A stretch of 21,726 bases of DNA from a virus, in IMG/VR virus record IMGVR_UViG_3300008259_000298, positions 1 through 21,726 of that record, one strand, 5' to 3'. A program made the position numbers and the translations under genes. The notes below the pieces were generated by a model. It did not search any database. It was not told where the DNA came from and was given only the letters and a program-made list of their open reading frames with translations. Shown piece by piece: positions 1 to 6,314 of the stretch. Every line of letters begins with the position of its first letter. The first letter of the stretch is position 1.

Positions 1-1
1 G

Positions 2-142
2 TTTTACCAAAAGTTAAAAGTAAAACCAGAAAAAGGATTAACAATAATTTTTCCAAGTGAATGGACATTCACTCATAAAGGACATACTACAATAGATGAA
101 GATAAATATATTATAACTGGTTGGTATCATTTTTTAAAATGA
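2..142 (+). CDS. 2OG-Fe(II) oxygenase (prolyl 4-hydroxylase-like), C-terminal fragment
   Basis: Partial at the left edge: frame 2 is open from base 2 to a TGA at 140-142, giving 46 residues. It carries the typical end of the P4H-type 2-oxoglutarate/Fe(II) dioxygenase fold: a strand with FPSEWTFTHKG, where the histidine would be the distal iron ligand, then a lysine in DEDKYI in the place of the 2OG-binding basic residue, then ITGWYHF. Family knowledge: these enzymes hydroxylate proteins or other substrates using 2OG, O2 and Fe(II), and are common in marine phages. The HxD motif lies outside the window. The stop overlaps the next start (ATGA), so the two oxygenase genes are translationally linked. 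The substrate cannot be read from the sequence. Confidence 0.75.
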   Translation, partial: FYQKLKVKPEKGLTIIFPSEWTFTHKGHTTIDEDKYIITGWYHFLK

Positions 143-612
143 GAATAATAGATAACTTTTTACCACAAATTTATTTTAATCATTTAAAAGAAACAGTATT
201 AAGTAACAATTTTGATTGGTATTACCAAGATTGCAAAGTTGAAAAAAATGATGGAGGACAACAATTTACTCATGTATTTTTTAATGAAAATAAAAAACAA
301 AGCAATCATTTATTTTTATTAGAACCAATACTTAAACAATTAAACACAAAACAGCTAATTAGAGCAAAACTAAACTTTACTCATAAAGACAATTTTATCA
401 AACAATTTAAGTATCATATTGACACAAACACTAACTGCTCCACTTCTATTATTTATCTTAATACTAATAATGGAAAAACAATCTTTAAAAATGGTAAAGA
501 AATTGAAAGTGTTGCTAATAGATTAGTTGAATTTGAAAGTAAATTAGAACATACAGCAACAACACATACTGATACTTCTTATAGATTGGTATTAAACTTA
601 AACTATTTATAA
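139..612 (+). CDS. 2OG-Fe(II) oxygenase family protein
   Basis: 157 residues from the ATG at 139, chosen because it overlaps the upstream stop as ATGA; a TTG at 121 would only lengthen the protein inside the upstream gene. The second half shows the double-stranded beta-helix signature: H93-x-D95 in KYHIDTN, a distal histidine at about 138 (EHTATTH) and R149 (TSYRLVLNL) as the likely 2OG-binding arginine. Short for the family, which is usual for phage forms. It is the second of two adjacent, dissimilar oxygenases. A role in modifying virion proteins or host components is inference. Confidence 0.7.
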   Translation: MRIIDNFLPQIYFNHLKETVLSNNFDWYYQDCKVEKNDGGQQFTHVFFNENKKQSNHLFLLEPILKQLNTKQLIRAKLNFTHKDNFIKQFKYHIDTNTNCSTSIIYLNTNNGKTIFKNGKEIESVANRLVEFESKLEHTATTHTDTSYRLVLNLNYL

Positions 613-621
613 AAGGTTATA

Positions 622-876
622 ATGACTGAAAAATTATCAGTTAAAGAAACTATTGAAAGATACACTAATGAAAATGGTTTTTGCTGGGGTATTAATACAG
701 TAATGAAATCCTTAGCACCTAATGTTAGTTATGATTTAGGTTCTGGGGGAGGAACATTTGTAATAAATAAATGGGATTCTCCCTTGCCACAACCAACATC
801 ACAAGAAATAAGAGATGAATATATTAGACAACAAACTATTGCAGAATGTATAGAATACTTTAATAAGGTTAAATGA
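622..876 (+). CDS. Hypothetical protein, resembles small tail-fibre assembly/chaperone proteins
   Basis: 84 residues, starting 9 bases after the oxygenase with AAGG upstream. The middle is glycine-rich (LGSGGGTF). The C-terminal part reads WDSPLPQPTSQEIRDEY followed by a helix. The pattern W..P.P.PT..EI..E is seen in small phage proteins of the XkdW / tail-fibre chaperone type, which supports only a tentative link. Position after the oxygenases fits an accessory tail-end gene. Its stop overlaps the next ATG as ATGA. Function otherwise unknown. Confidence 0.6.
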   Translation: MTEKLSVKETIERYTNENGFCWGINTVMKSLAPNVSYDLGSGGGTFVINKWDSPLPQPTSQEIRDEYIRQQTIAECIEYFNKVK

Positions 877-980
877 TATATTTTATATTAGGATTAATAC
901 TTGGCTTATACGCAGAATGGAAGTGGGAGATTGCTAAGTACATTATTGAATCAGTTAAAGAACATTTAAACATCAAGTAG
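873..980 (+). CDS. Tiny membrane protein (35 aa)
   Basis: Starts at ATG 873 inside the stop of the previous gene (ATGA), which supports translation. The N-terminal half, FILGLILGLYAEW, is a short hydrophobic segment; the rest is an amphipathic helix (KYIIESVKEHL) ending in NIK. The layout is that of a one-span or membrane-associated small protein. No family recognised. The overlap is the main evidence that it is a real gene. Confidence 0.5.
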   Translation: MIYFILGLILGLYAEWKWEIAKYIIESVKEHLNIK

Positions 981-993
981 TCTTGAACTTCGT

Positions 994-1018
994 ATGTTGC
1001 AACATTATATGTTGGCAA
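994..1018 (+). other. Hairpin between two tiny genes
   Basis: ATGTTGCAACAT (994-1005) is a perfect palindrome. The same region can instead form TTGC-AACAT (997-1005) pairing with ATGTT-G-GCAA (1009-1018), with a 3-base loop and a single bulged G. It ends 8 bases before the GGAG ribosome site of the next gene. No U-run follows, so it does not look like a terminator. A processing or translation-modulating hairpin is possible. Confidence 0.35.
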
Positions 1019-1036
1019 TAACAAATGGAGATAACA

Positions 1037-1156
1037 ATGCTAAACTATTCAGACTTTAAGAACTATTGGACTAAGTTCTACGCAGATGCTTTTGAAGATG
1101 CTAAAACATTTTGGAAAGACTATGCTAAGAACATAGAACAGTTCTACAAAAAATAA
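1037..1156 (+). CDS. Small aromatic-rich amphipathic helical protein (39 aa)
   Basis: ATG at 1037 is preceded by GGAG with 6-base spacing, a good ribosome site. The 39 residues contain about a dozen F, Y or W spaced three to four apart (for example NYWTKFYADAF and KTFWKDYAKN), alternating with K, D and E. This forms one strongly amphipathic helix, similar in style to short phasin-like or surface-binding helices. I recall comparable small proteins in SAR11-type phages but cannot verify it here. No catalytic motif; the function is unknown. Confidence 0.55.
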   Translation: MLNYSDFKNYWTKFYADAFEDAKTFWKDYAKNIEQFYKK

Positions 1157-1172
1157 CTTTATTAAAACACAA

Positions 1173-1241
1173 TAGTTTGATATTAATGCACCGAAATTAA
1201 TGTGCATTTTCAAACTAGCAAATGGTGGGTGTCTCTTGCTA
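1173..1241 (+). other. Nested and competing RNA hairpins in a 110-base gap
   Basis: An outer 8-bp stem TAGTTTGA (1173-1180) / TCAAACTA (1210-1217) encloses a 7-bp stem AATGCAC (1185-1191) / GTGCATT (1202-1208) with a 10-base loop. Just downstream TAGCAA (1216-1221) pairs with TTGCTA (1236-1241); this third stem shares two bases with the outer stem. The group lies between the 39-aa gene and the gene at 1267, which has no clear Shine-Dalgarno. A structured leader, processing site or weak terminator is possible. Confidence 0.5.
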
Positions 1242-1266
1242 AAGTCTTGCAAATGCTTAAACGACA

Positions 1267-1455
1267 ATGGCAAGAACACAATCAGAAGAATTAATATCTT
1301 TAAGAGGTCATATCACCGGAGTTCGTAGAGAGATAAAGATACTTGGAACAACTGTTTATAAACTTGAAAAAAGATTAGAGAAATTATTTTGGTCTATCTT
1401 TATAGCGCTTGGAACATTAAGCATGGCGCTGCTAACTTTATTTCTTGCTAAATAA
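1267..1455 (+). CDS. Coiled coil with C-terminal membrane anchor (XhlA/holin-accessory-like)
   Basis: 62 residues. Residues 5-38 form a charged helix (GVRREIKILGTTVYKLEKRLEKL) and residues about 41-60 a single transmembrane segment (WSIFIALGTLSMALLTLF) ending in AK. This is the layout of haemolysin XhlA-type phage proteins, which sit beside lysis genes. An endolysin lies 700 bases downstream, so a lysis or membrane-associated role is plausible but not shown. There is no Shine-Dalgarno before the ATG; the structured region just upstream may matter for initiation. Confidence 0.55.
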   Translation: MARTQSEELISLRGHITGVRREIKILGTTVYKLEKRLEKLFWSIFIALGTLSMALLTLFLAK

Positions 1456-1479
1456 AACAAATACAACTACTAGTTAGTT

Positions 1480-2181
1480 ATGGACACAAGAAGGATTCTG
1501 GTCATATCGGATTTGCACTTGCCTTACCATAGGGAAGATGCCTTTGACTTTTTGAAGTCAATTAAGAAAGAGTATAAACCTACTTTTGTAGTTTCCATAG
1601 GAGATTTACTAGACCATCACGCTCTGTCATTCCATGACTCAAACCCAGATTTATTTTCTGCTGGGCATGAACTTGTTAAAGCAAAAGATTATGTAAGAGA
1701 ATTAGAATCAATATTTCCTGAACTTATAGAAATAGATTCTAACCACTCATCAATGGTTTATAGACGAGCATTAAAACATGGTATGCCAAGAGCATATCTT
1801 AAAGAGTATGGAGAATTTTTAGGAACTAAAAAATGGAAGTGGGTTGATGATTTAACTTTAACGCTGCCAAATAAACAAAGATGCTTATTAACTCATGGTC
1901 GTTCTGCTGATGTTTTAAAAGTATCACAAACTAATGGAATGAATTGCATACAAGGTCATTTCCATACCAAGTTCAAGATAGAGTATTGGGCGAACCCTGA
2001 CAATCTTTTTTGGGGTATGCAGGTGGGGTGCATGATAGACCAAAAATCTTTAGCTTTTGAATACGCAAAGAATTTTAAAACTAGATTTATAGTAGGAACT
2101 GGTTTAGTGATAGACTCACAACCAAAATTATTACCTTGTGTTTTAAACAGAGATGGCAAATGGATAGGCAAGTTAGTTTAA
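1480..2181 (+). CDS. Calcineurin-like metallophosphoesterase
   Basis: 233 residues with the full set of dimetal phosphoesterase motifs: D11-x-H13 (ISDLHLP), G41-D42 (IGDLLDHH), N88-H89 (DSNHSS), H139 (LLTHGRS) and G159-H160-x-H162 (GHFHT). The family hydrolyses phosphomono- or diesters, including nucleic-acid ends. Phage members are common but their substrate is generally unknown. The length is normal and the gene is intact. It overlaps the endolysin start by about 22 bases, so both are likely on one transcript. Confidence 0.85.
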   Translation: MDTRRILVISDLHLPYHREDAFDFLKSIKKEYKPTFVVSIGDLLDHHALSFHDSNPDLFSAGHELVKAKDYVRELESIFPELIEIDSNHSSMVYRRALKHGMPRAYLKEYGEFLGTKKWKWVDDLTLTLPNKQRCLLTHGRSADVLKVSQTNGMNCIQGHFHTKFKIEYWANPDNLFWGMQVGCMIDQKSLAFEYAKNFKTRFIVGTGLVIDSQPKLLPCVLNRDGKWIGKLV

Positions 2182-2606
2182 AAGAATTACTGTTTTCAGA
2201 AACAGCCACTAGGTTAGGAATTAATAACGAACCTACTGACCAAATATTATTTAATCTTCAAACATTAATCTATGAAGTTATTGAGCCTATTGTAAATCAC
2301 TTTGGCGATATAAAAATTACTTCCGGCTATCGCTCTAAAGAACTTTGTAAAGCTATCGGCTCATCTGAACGAAGTCAGCACACCTTAGGTATCGCAGTAG
2401 ATTGTGAGGTGCTAGGAGTTCCAAATAAAGAATTAGCTGACTGGGTTGTTAATCATTTAGAATTTGACCAATGTATTTTAGAGTTTTGGAAGCCTGAAGA
2501 AGCTAACTCTGGGTGGGTTCACATCTCTTACAACAAAGCAGGAAATCGCAAGATGTATCTTCGTGCTTTTAAAGCTAATGGCAGAACAGTTTACGAGGTG
2601 TTATGA
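2160..2606 (+). CDS. Endolysin, M15-type D-Ala-D-Ala carboxypeptidase-like
   Basis: 148 residues from ATG 2160, preceded by AGAG at about 7 bases; a TTG at 2136 would extend the protein into the phosphoesterase. Motifs of the Peptidase_M15 zinc fold: TSGYRS at residues 54-59, H74 in SQHTLGIAVD with D81, E108 (CILEFW) and H121 (GWVHIS). Zinc ligands are H74, D81 and H121, with E108 as the general base. It cleaves peptide crosslinks of peptidoglycan for host lysis. No signal peptide, so it needs a holin; the two-span protein at 3236 is a candidate. Its stop overlaps the next ATG. Confidence 0.85.
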   Translation: MDRQVSLKELLFSETATRLGINNEPTDQILFNLQTLIYEVIEPIVNHFGDIKITSGYRSKELCKAIGSSERSQHTLGIAVDCEVLGVPNKELADWVVNHLEFDQCILEFWKPEEANSGWVHISYNKAGNRKMYLRAFKANGRTVYEVL

Positions 2607-2812
2607 AATCATTAAAAAAACAAATCGGTGGAAATCACTACAAGAAATATAAGATTCAACCCATAGAATTTATATTAAAAAATAATATTGGATTTTGTGA
2701 AGCGAATATCATAAAGTATGTTTTGCGATTTAAAGAGAAGGGTGGTGTCCAAGACTTACTTAAAGCCCAGCACTACATAGAACTACTAATAGATTCAACT
2801 AAAAGTAGATAA
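2603..2812 (+). CDS. DUF3310 domain protein
   Basis: 69 residues, nearly all one DUF3310 domain: the signature GGNHYKKYKIQPIEF near the N-terminus, then NIIKYVLRFKEKGG and DLLKAQHYIELL. The family is widespread in tailed phages, sometimes labelled nucleotide kinase or dispensable accessory protein; the activity is not established. ATGA overlap with the endolysin means translational coupling. It is the last gene before a 140-base gap. Confidence 0.8.
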   Translation: MKSLKKQIGGNHYKKYKIQPIEFILKNNIGFCEANIIKYVLRFKEKGGVQDLLKAQHYIELLIDSTKSR

Positions 2813-2816
2813 TATC

Positions 2817-2846
2817 ATTTAAAACGATTTTAAACGCATTTTAAGG
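2817..2846 (+). repeat. Three imperfect 10-base direct repeats
   Basis: ATTTAAAACG (2817-2826), ATTTTAAACG (2827-2836) and ATTTTAAGG (2838-2846) follow one another at 10-11 base phasing, about one helical turn, in the gap after DUF3310. Phased AT-rich repeats can be protein-binding sites or bend DNA. No protein can be assigned. The AT-rich background makes chance partly possible. Confidence 0.35.
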
Positions 2847-2870
2847 CACTATGTCTTTGAAATGAGAAAC

Positions 2871-2911
2871 AGCTTTATAACCCTTATATCATCAAAATTT
2901 AGGGGCTTTTT
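2871..2911 (+). terminator. Weak candidate terminator before the virion-protein gene
   Basis: CCCT (2881-2884) can pair with AGGG (2901-2904), flanked by AGC (2871-2873) and GCT (2905-2907), followed by a five-T run at 2907-2911. The stem is short and interrupted, so termination would be partial at best. It lies in the 140-base gap between DUF3310 and the gene at 2953. Confidence 0.25.
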
Positions 2912-2952
2912 AAAGGTTTAAATAGGCAAAATAAGAACATTTAAGGAACGAT

Positions 2953-3234
2953 ATGGACATAATAAAAATAGACTCAGATTTTACACCAGAAACTCATACA
3001 GTTTCAAATACTTCTGCACAATCTAATCCAATATTTACTGGTTCAGGAATAATCAGAATTGCAGTAACCTCAGGAACTCATGTGAAGTTCGGTGTCAATC
3101 CCACCGCCACAGTAGAAGACTTGCTTATCCCAGATAACCAAGTGCAATATTTTTCATTTAAAAGTGGACAAGTCGTGGCATTCATACATCACGGTGGTGG
3201 TTCGGGTGAAATTAACATCTGTGCAATAGACTAA
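2953..3234 (+). CDS. Probable small virion protein, beta-rich
   Basis: 93 residues; AAGGA with 5-base spacing before the ATG. The sequence is a string of beta strands and small residues: IIRIAVTSGTHVKFGVNP, then VEDLLIPDNQVQYFSF, then VAFIHHGGGSGEINI. This pattern (strand, substitute values, strand, final strand) is typical of small phage surface or decoration proteins found near tail and lysis genes in marine phages. No enzyme motif. The structural role is inference from style and neighbourhood. Confidence 0.6.
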   Translation: MDIIKIDSDFTPETHTVSNTSAQSNPIFTGSGIIRIAVTSGTHVKFGVNPTATVEDLLIPDNQVQYFSFKSGQVVAFIHHGGGSGEINICAID

Positions 3235-3235
3235 T

Positions 3236-3613
3236 ATGTGGTGGAGTTTAATACCAACTATATTTAAAACCGGCGCTGAGATTTATAAGAATCACAAGCA
3301 ATCAGAATTTTTAGAATCTGAAGCTGAAAGAAAATATTACGAGCGTATGGCTGCCGGAGAAATAGAATATCAAAGAGATGTTGGCGACCAACAAGACAAG
3401 ACTTGGAAAGATGAACTGGTATTAATTATAGTTTGTATTCCAATAGTTCTTTTATCTTATGCTATCTTTACTGATGACCCATTAATAAAATCTAAATTAG
3501 ATTTATTCTTTGATTATTTTGGAAAATTTCCTAGTTGGTATCAATGGTTAATTGTAGGAATCTTTGGTGCAATATATGGACTTAAACCCACTTTAGACAT
3601 CTTCAAAAAATGA
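3236..3613 (+). CDS. Holin-like protein with two transmembrane segments
   Basis: 125 residues. A charged N-terminal helix (residues 20-58, rich in E, K, Q, D) precedes TM1 at about 61-78 (LVLIIVCIPIVLLSYAIF) and TM2 at about 102-117 (YQWLIVGIFGAIYGLK); the tail is basic (DIFKK). It starts 1 base after the previous stop. The size, two membrane spans and the nearby endolysin suggest a holin or other inner-membrane lysis factor. No sequence family can be named with certainty. Confidence 0.55.
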   Translation: MWWSLIPTIFKTGAEIYKNHKQSEFLESEAERKYYERMAAGEIEYQRDVGDQQDKTWKDELVLIIVCIPIVLLSYAIFTDDPLIKSKLDLFFDYFGKFPSWYQWLIVGIFGAIYGLKPTLDIFKK

Positions 3614-3840
3614 ATGAGTTGCGGCTCATAACTTGTGCTGTGCATTTTGTGAAGCATGGAGATATGATTGAAGATATGTCTTATGTAAGATTTCTTGATT
3701 CTGATAATAATGCTAACTTTAATACTTTTCTTGCTTCATTAAAGAATGTTAAAAAATTTAGAATCTTAGCTGTTGAATGGGAATCTGAGCCAATAGATTT
3801 TCAAGATTCAGATTATGATTGCTCAAATACTATACATTAA
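3610..3840 (+). CDS. Hypothetical acidic protein
   Basis: 76 residues, ATGA-coupled to the holin-like gene. Acidic, with a likely alpha/beta content (RLITCAVHFVKHG, then FNTFLASLKNVKKFRILAVEWE) and an acidic C-terminus (DFQDSDYD). No family recognised. Last gene of the left rightward block; its 3' end overlaps the convergent gene by 11 bases. Confidence 0.6.
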   Translation: MNELRLITCAVHFVKHGDMIEDMSYVRFLDSDNNANFNTFLASLKNVKKFRILAVEWESEPIDFQDSDYDCSNTIH

Positions 3841-4282
3841 TCTCAAAGTATTCCACGCCATCATTTTGAAAAGTTTTTAACTTTGAATCTGGCAGCATTC
3901 TTAATAGCTGCTCAACTGATATAAAACGAATTTTATCTTTAAGCGGAAAGCAAATAGTAAATTTAGTCCAATAGTTAGTATATAGCTCGTTTATAACAAT
4001 ATACTTTTTTAAATCTCTTAACTTAATTTTATTGGATTGCTTTAATGAAACGAAGAACTGTTCTTGTTTATTGGTTTCTGTCGCAGCTTTATATACGAAA
4101 AAATCTGCTGTAAGTTTTGCGATTGCTGGTATTTTGGAAAACAAAGGTATATTAGTTTCAATAACTGATTTATTAGGGTCAATAGAATTATAACCAAGAC
4201 GACGAAACAGATAGCCAACGGAATTGCAGTAATCAATAAAGCGGCTTTCAGCATAATTGAAATTATTTTTAACATCTGTCAT
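3830..4282 (-). CDS. Hypothetical protein, possible divergent PD-(D/E)XK fold
   Basis: 150 residues. The centre reads TADFFVYKA, a variable loop, then QFFVSLKQSNKIKLRDLKKYIVINELY. A strand with D, a hairpin, then a strand ending x-L-K followed by a helix is the layout of the PD-(D/E)XK nuclease core. The usual acidic residue two before the lysine is a serine (VSLK), so it is either inactive, rearranged or only superficially similar. Last gene of the leftward operon, overlapping the convergent gene by 11 bases and the upstream gene by 4. Confidence 0.55.
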   Translation of the reverse strand: MTDVKNNFNYAESRFIDYCNSVGYLFRRLGYNSIDPNKSVIETNIPLFSKIPAIAKLTADFFVYKAATETNKQEQFFVSLKQSNKIKLRDLKKYIVINELYTNYWTKFTICFPLKDKIRFISVEQLLRMLPDSKLKTFQNDGVEYFEINV

Positions 4283-4617
4283 CTACTCAATTCACGATTT
4301 GTAACTAGCCACGAACGGTATAAGTCCACCCATGATTGTAAGTTACTATATTTTCCTCTAGCAATAGAATATTTTTTTTCTGCATAAAGCAAGCCTTCTA
4401 TTATAGTTTTATATTCATCAGCAGTATAAGCCCACTTTTCTGCTTCTGCAACGCTGCAATTCTTCTCTAATTTTTTTGTAATAGTTAATTGGCTAAAAGT
4501 AATTTTACGAAACTCCTCGCATCTTCTAAAGTCATAAAGTGCATTAGCCATTTCTTCAGAAAGTTTATCTAATTCTTGTTTTATATCGTCTGGGTTTTTT
4601 AGAGCAAAGTCTTCCAT
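4279..4617 (-). CDS. Hypothetical helical protein
   Basis: 112 residues, start supported by AAGGAAG about 4-5 bases before the ATG. Almost wholly helical: DDIKQELDKLSEEMANAL, then KKLEKNCSVAEAEKWAYTADEYK, then EGLLYAEKKYSIARGKYSNLQ, ending VDLYRSWLVTNRELSR. The pattern resembles small coiled-coil proteins found in early regions of siphoviruses near recombination genes. No activity can be assigned. Overlaps the downstream gene by 4 bases. Confidence 0.65.
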   Translation of the reverse strand: MEDFALKNPDDIKQELDKLSEEMANALYDFRRCEEFRKITFSQLTITKKLEKNCSVAEAEKWAYTADEYKTIIEGLLYAEKKYSIARGKYSNLQSWVDLYRSWLVTNRELSR

Positions 4618-4648
4618 GTGCTTCCTTTACATTTTATAGTTGTATTAC

Positions 4649-4807
4649 TTATTTAGTAAGTAATTTCTCAAATTCAAAGACATATCTAGAGTTAAGAAGT
4701 TCTTTTAATCTCTTGGCTTTCTCTAACTTCATTTTATACTCTAGTTCAAGGTTAAGAAGTTTCTGGCTTCTGTCCCTGATTCTTTGAACTACTTGCTGCT
4801 GTGTCAT
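4649..4807 (-). CDS. Small helical basic protein (52 aa)
   Basis: Open frame from ATG at 4807 to TAA at 4649. The protein is a continuous charged helix (VVQRIRDRSQKLLNLELEYK, then KLEKAKRLKELL). It overlaps the 3' end of the next gene upstream by 56 bases in another frame. No clear Shine-Dalgarno, so translation probably depends on coupling. The regular heptad-like pattern favours real coding. An alternative is that this and the 4752-4961 gene are one protein joined by a frameshift. Confidence 0.45.
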   Translation of the reverse strand: MTQQQVVQRIRDRSQKLLNLELEYKMKLEKAKRLKELLNSRYVFEFEKLLTK

Positions 4808-4961
4808 CAAATAGTTTAATATTATTTCTAATAAACTTTTTGTTTAACAAGTCCACAGAAATAATCTTTCCTTCATTTTCATTTTTGAGAGCATCTTCTT
4901 GTTTGTCAAAAAGTTCTTTAACTTTAATTGTACACTCAAGAATTTTCTCTCTCACGAACAT
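4752..4961 (-). CDS. Hypothetical lysine-rich protein
   Basis: 69 residues: a helical N-terminus (REKILECTIKVKELFDKQED), a middle with KIISVDLLNKKFIRNNIKLFDD and a polar tail (SSSKNQGQKPETS). The tail is encoded where the 52-aa frame overlaps, and looks less like folded protein. There is no Shine-Dalgarno upstream; the start follows an AT-rich stretch and a 12-bp inverted repeat. No family recognised. Confidence 0.45.
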   Translation of the reverse strand: MFVREKILECTIKVKELFDKQEDALKNENEGKIISVDLLNKKFIRNNIKLFDDTAASSSKNQGQKPETS

Positions 4962-4999
4962 CTAAAATATATACCATTTATATATGTGAAATCAAGGGA

Positions 5000-5045
5000 T
5001 AGTGGCCAAATAAAAGGGGATAATGACTTTAAAATTTGGCCACTA
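5000..5045. promoter_or_regulatory. Perfect 12-bp inverted repeat (operator or RNA hairpin)
   Basis: TAGTGGCCAAAT (5000-5011) and its exact complement ATTTGGCCACTA (5034-5045) flank a 22-base spacer. It sits in the 97-base gap between the SSB-like gene (3' end at 5059) and the gene starting at 4961, both leftward. No U-run follows on the leftward strand, so a simple intrinsic terminator is unlikely. Each arm contains TGGCCA, itself a palindrome, which suits a dimeric DNA-binding protein; the XRE protein of the same operon is one candidate. Confidence 0.55.
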
Positions 5046-5058
5046 AAATAACTAACAA

Positions 5059-5565
5059 TTAAGAGTTATGAAAGTTCACTTTATAAAGATATTTTAAATC
5101 CTTAATAAGCGAATCCATAGATTCTTTTGTAACATTTATTGAACCTGATTCCAAGCAACTTTTACTTAATGCCATAACGAACATATATTCATCTTTGTCA
5201 AATGGCTTCTTGGTTTCAACTGTTAAATCAGCATCAAATTCTTTAGCTGCTTCTTGAAGTTGAGATTCCAGTTCATCAGGGTTGAAGCTAGTATCTTCTT
5301 TAGCTTCTACATCAGAAGGAAGTTCTTGCATTATTGGAGATTTGTCCGGCTTTGATTGAACAAATAAACTTCCATTTTTTTTACTGGCTTGGACTGCAAC
5401 ACTCAGCTTTTTACCCTTCTCTAAAAAGACCGGCTTGATTGCTGACCAGAGAACGATTTTCTGGTCATTAATTCCAAAAGTATAATTTGGATATTTGTTT
5501 GGACTTCCATCTTTCATTAAGCGGTTGTCATAGACATATTTTACTACTCCACTTATATTAGGCAT
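5059..5565 (-). CDS. OB-fold / single-strand DNA-binding-like protein
   Basis: 168 residues. The N-terminal ~75 residues alternate short strands (NISGVVKYVYDNRL, YPNYTFGIND, KIVLWSAI, KKLSVAVQAS, GSLFVQSK), as in an OB fold. The rest is an acidic linker (DVEAKEDTSFNPDELESQL) and a helical C-terminal region of about 60 residues. It lies 1 base downstream of the RecB-like exonuclease, the usual partner arrangement in phage recombination modules. SSB-like ssDNA binding is inference; no conserved acidic SSB tail is present. Confidence 0.6.
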   Translation of the reverse strand: MPNISGVVKYVYDNRLMKDGSPNKYPNYTFGINDQKIVLWSAIKPVFLEKGKKLSVAVQASKKNGSLFVQSKPDKSPIMQELPSDVEAKEDTSFNPDELESQLQEAAKEFDADLTVETKKPFDKDEYMFVMALSKSCLESGSINVTKESMDSLIKDLKYLYKVNFHNS

Positions 5566-5566
5566 C

Positions 5567-6301
5567 TTATTTCTCCTTCATGTTTAGCCAGCTATATATT
5601 TTTAGGCAGCATATAGCGGCTTCTTGCTGCATTTCTCCTATTAGAAATTCCTTAATATTTAACTTACCAGTCTTCGTGCAATTCACTATGATGCCTTTTT
5701 TAACATCAATTCCAAGTTCTTCTTTTATTGCAATTTTGTAAAGGTAAATTTGGATTAGCATTGAGTCTCTTATGCCGCTAGAACTCTTCCAGTCATATAT
5801 AATATATTCTCCTGATTTGTTTTTAAATATAGCATCAAGAGTTCCAGTAAATTTATGAATTCTACTTAATACTTTTCTTTCAGTAAAAAGAATCTCTAAG
5901 CCTTCTTGCTTGTCATACCATTCTTTAAACTTACCAAAAGATTTTTTAATCTCAGGATTATGAATTTCAGCCTGTATTCCTTTATGAATATAATCTTCAA
6001 TTAAGTTATGCACTTGAGTTCCAACTAAACCAGCATCACCCATGCTTTGATTAGGGGCTTTTTTAATTTGTTCTGCAATTTTAGCTAACTCAATCTCATC
6101 ATAGCTAACACCTGCTCTCATTATTTTTTTAAATTCTTCAGAGCATATCTTAGATGACCAAGCACCGATAACGCTTGCCGGAGTTAATAATTTGCAAATT
6201 GTTGTGGCGCTAGGTAATTTTTCATCATTCCAAAAATACTGATGCAGAACTGAATCAAAAAAAAGCGTTTCTTGTCCATTATATAGTTTTATTTCTTCCA
6301 T
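5567..6301 (-). CDS. RecB/Cas4-type PD-(D/E)XK exonuclease
   Basis: 244 residues with the RecB-family nuclease motifs in order: H98 and E102 in GTQVHNLIEDY (motif I helix), FTGTLDAIF with D156 (motif II), YDWKSSSG with D170 and K172 (motif III, D-x-K form), and a helix with QIYLYKIAI (the Q-x3-Y motif). This fits a phage 5'-3' or recombination exonuclease. It is followed by an SSB-like gene and preceded by an XRE regulator, forming the recombination part of the leftward operon. Length is normal; the active site looks intact. Confidence 0.8.
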   Translation of the reverse strand: MEEIKLYNGQETLFFDSVLHQYFWNDEKLPSATTICKLLTPASVIGAWSSKICSEEFKKIMRAGVSYDEIELAKIAEQIKKAPNQSMGDAGLVGTQVHNLIEDYIHKGIQAEIHNPEIKKSFGKFKEWYDKQEGLEILFTERKVLSRIHKFTGTLDAIFKNKSGEYIIYDWKSSSGIRDSMLIQIYLYKIAIKEELGIDVKKGIIVNCTKTGKLNIKEFLIGEMQQEAAICCLKIYSWLNMKEK

Positions 6302-6314
6302 TTTTTATCCTCTT

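Noticed and set aside
1049-1279. 76-codon minus-strand frame
   Set aside because: Antisense to the 39-aa gene and the hairpin region; no ribosome site and no neighbours on that strand.
4042-4275. 77-codon minus-strand frame
   Set aside because: Lies inside the 150-residue gene in another frame; hydrophobic composition is a by-product of AT-rich coding sequence.
5000-5045. Reading the 12-bp inverted repeat as an intrinsic terminator
   Set aside because: The leftward strand continues TATCCCTTGATTTC after the stem, with no U-run.
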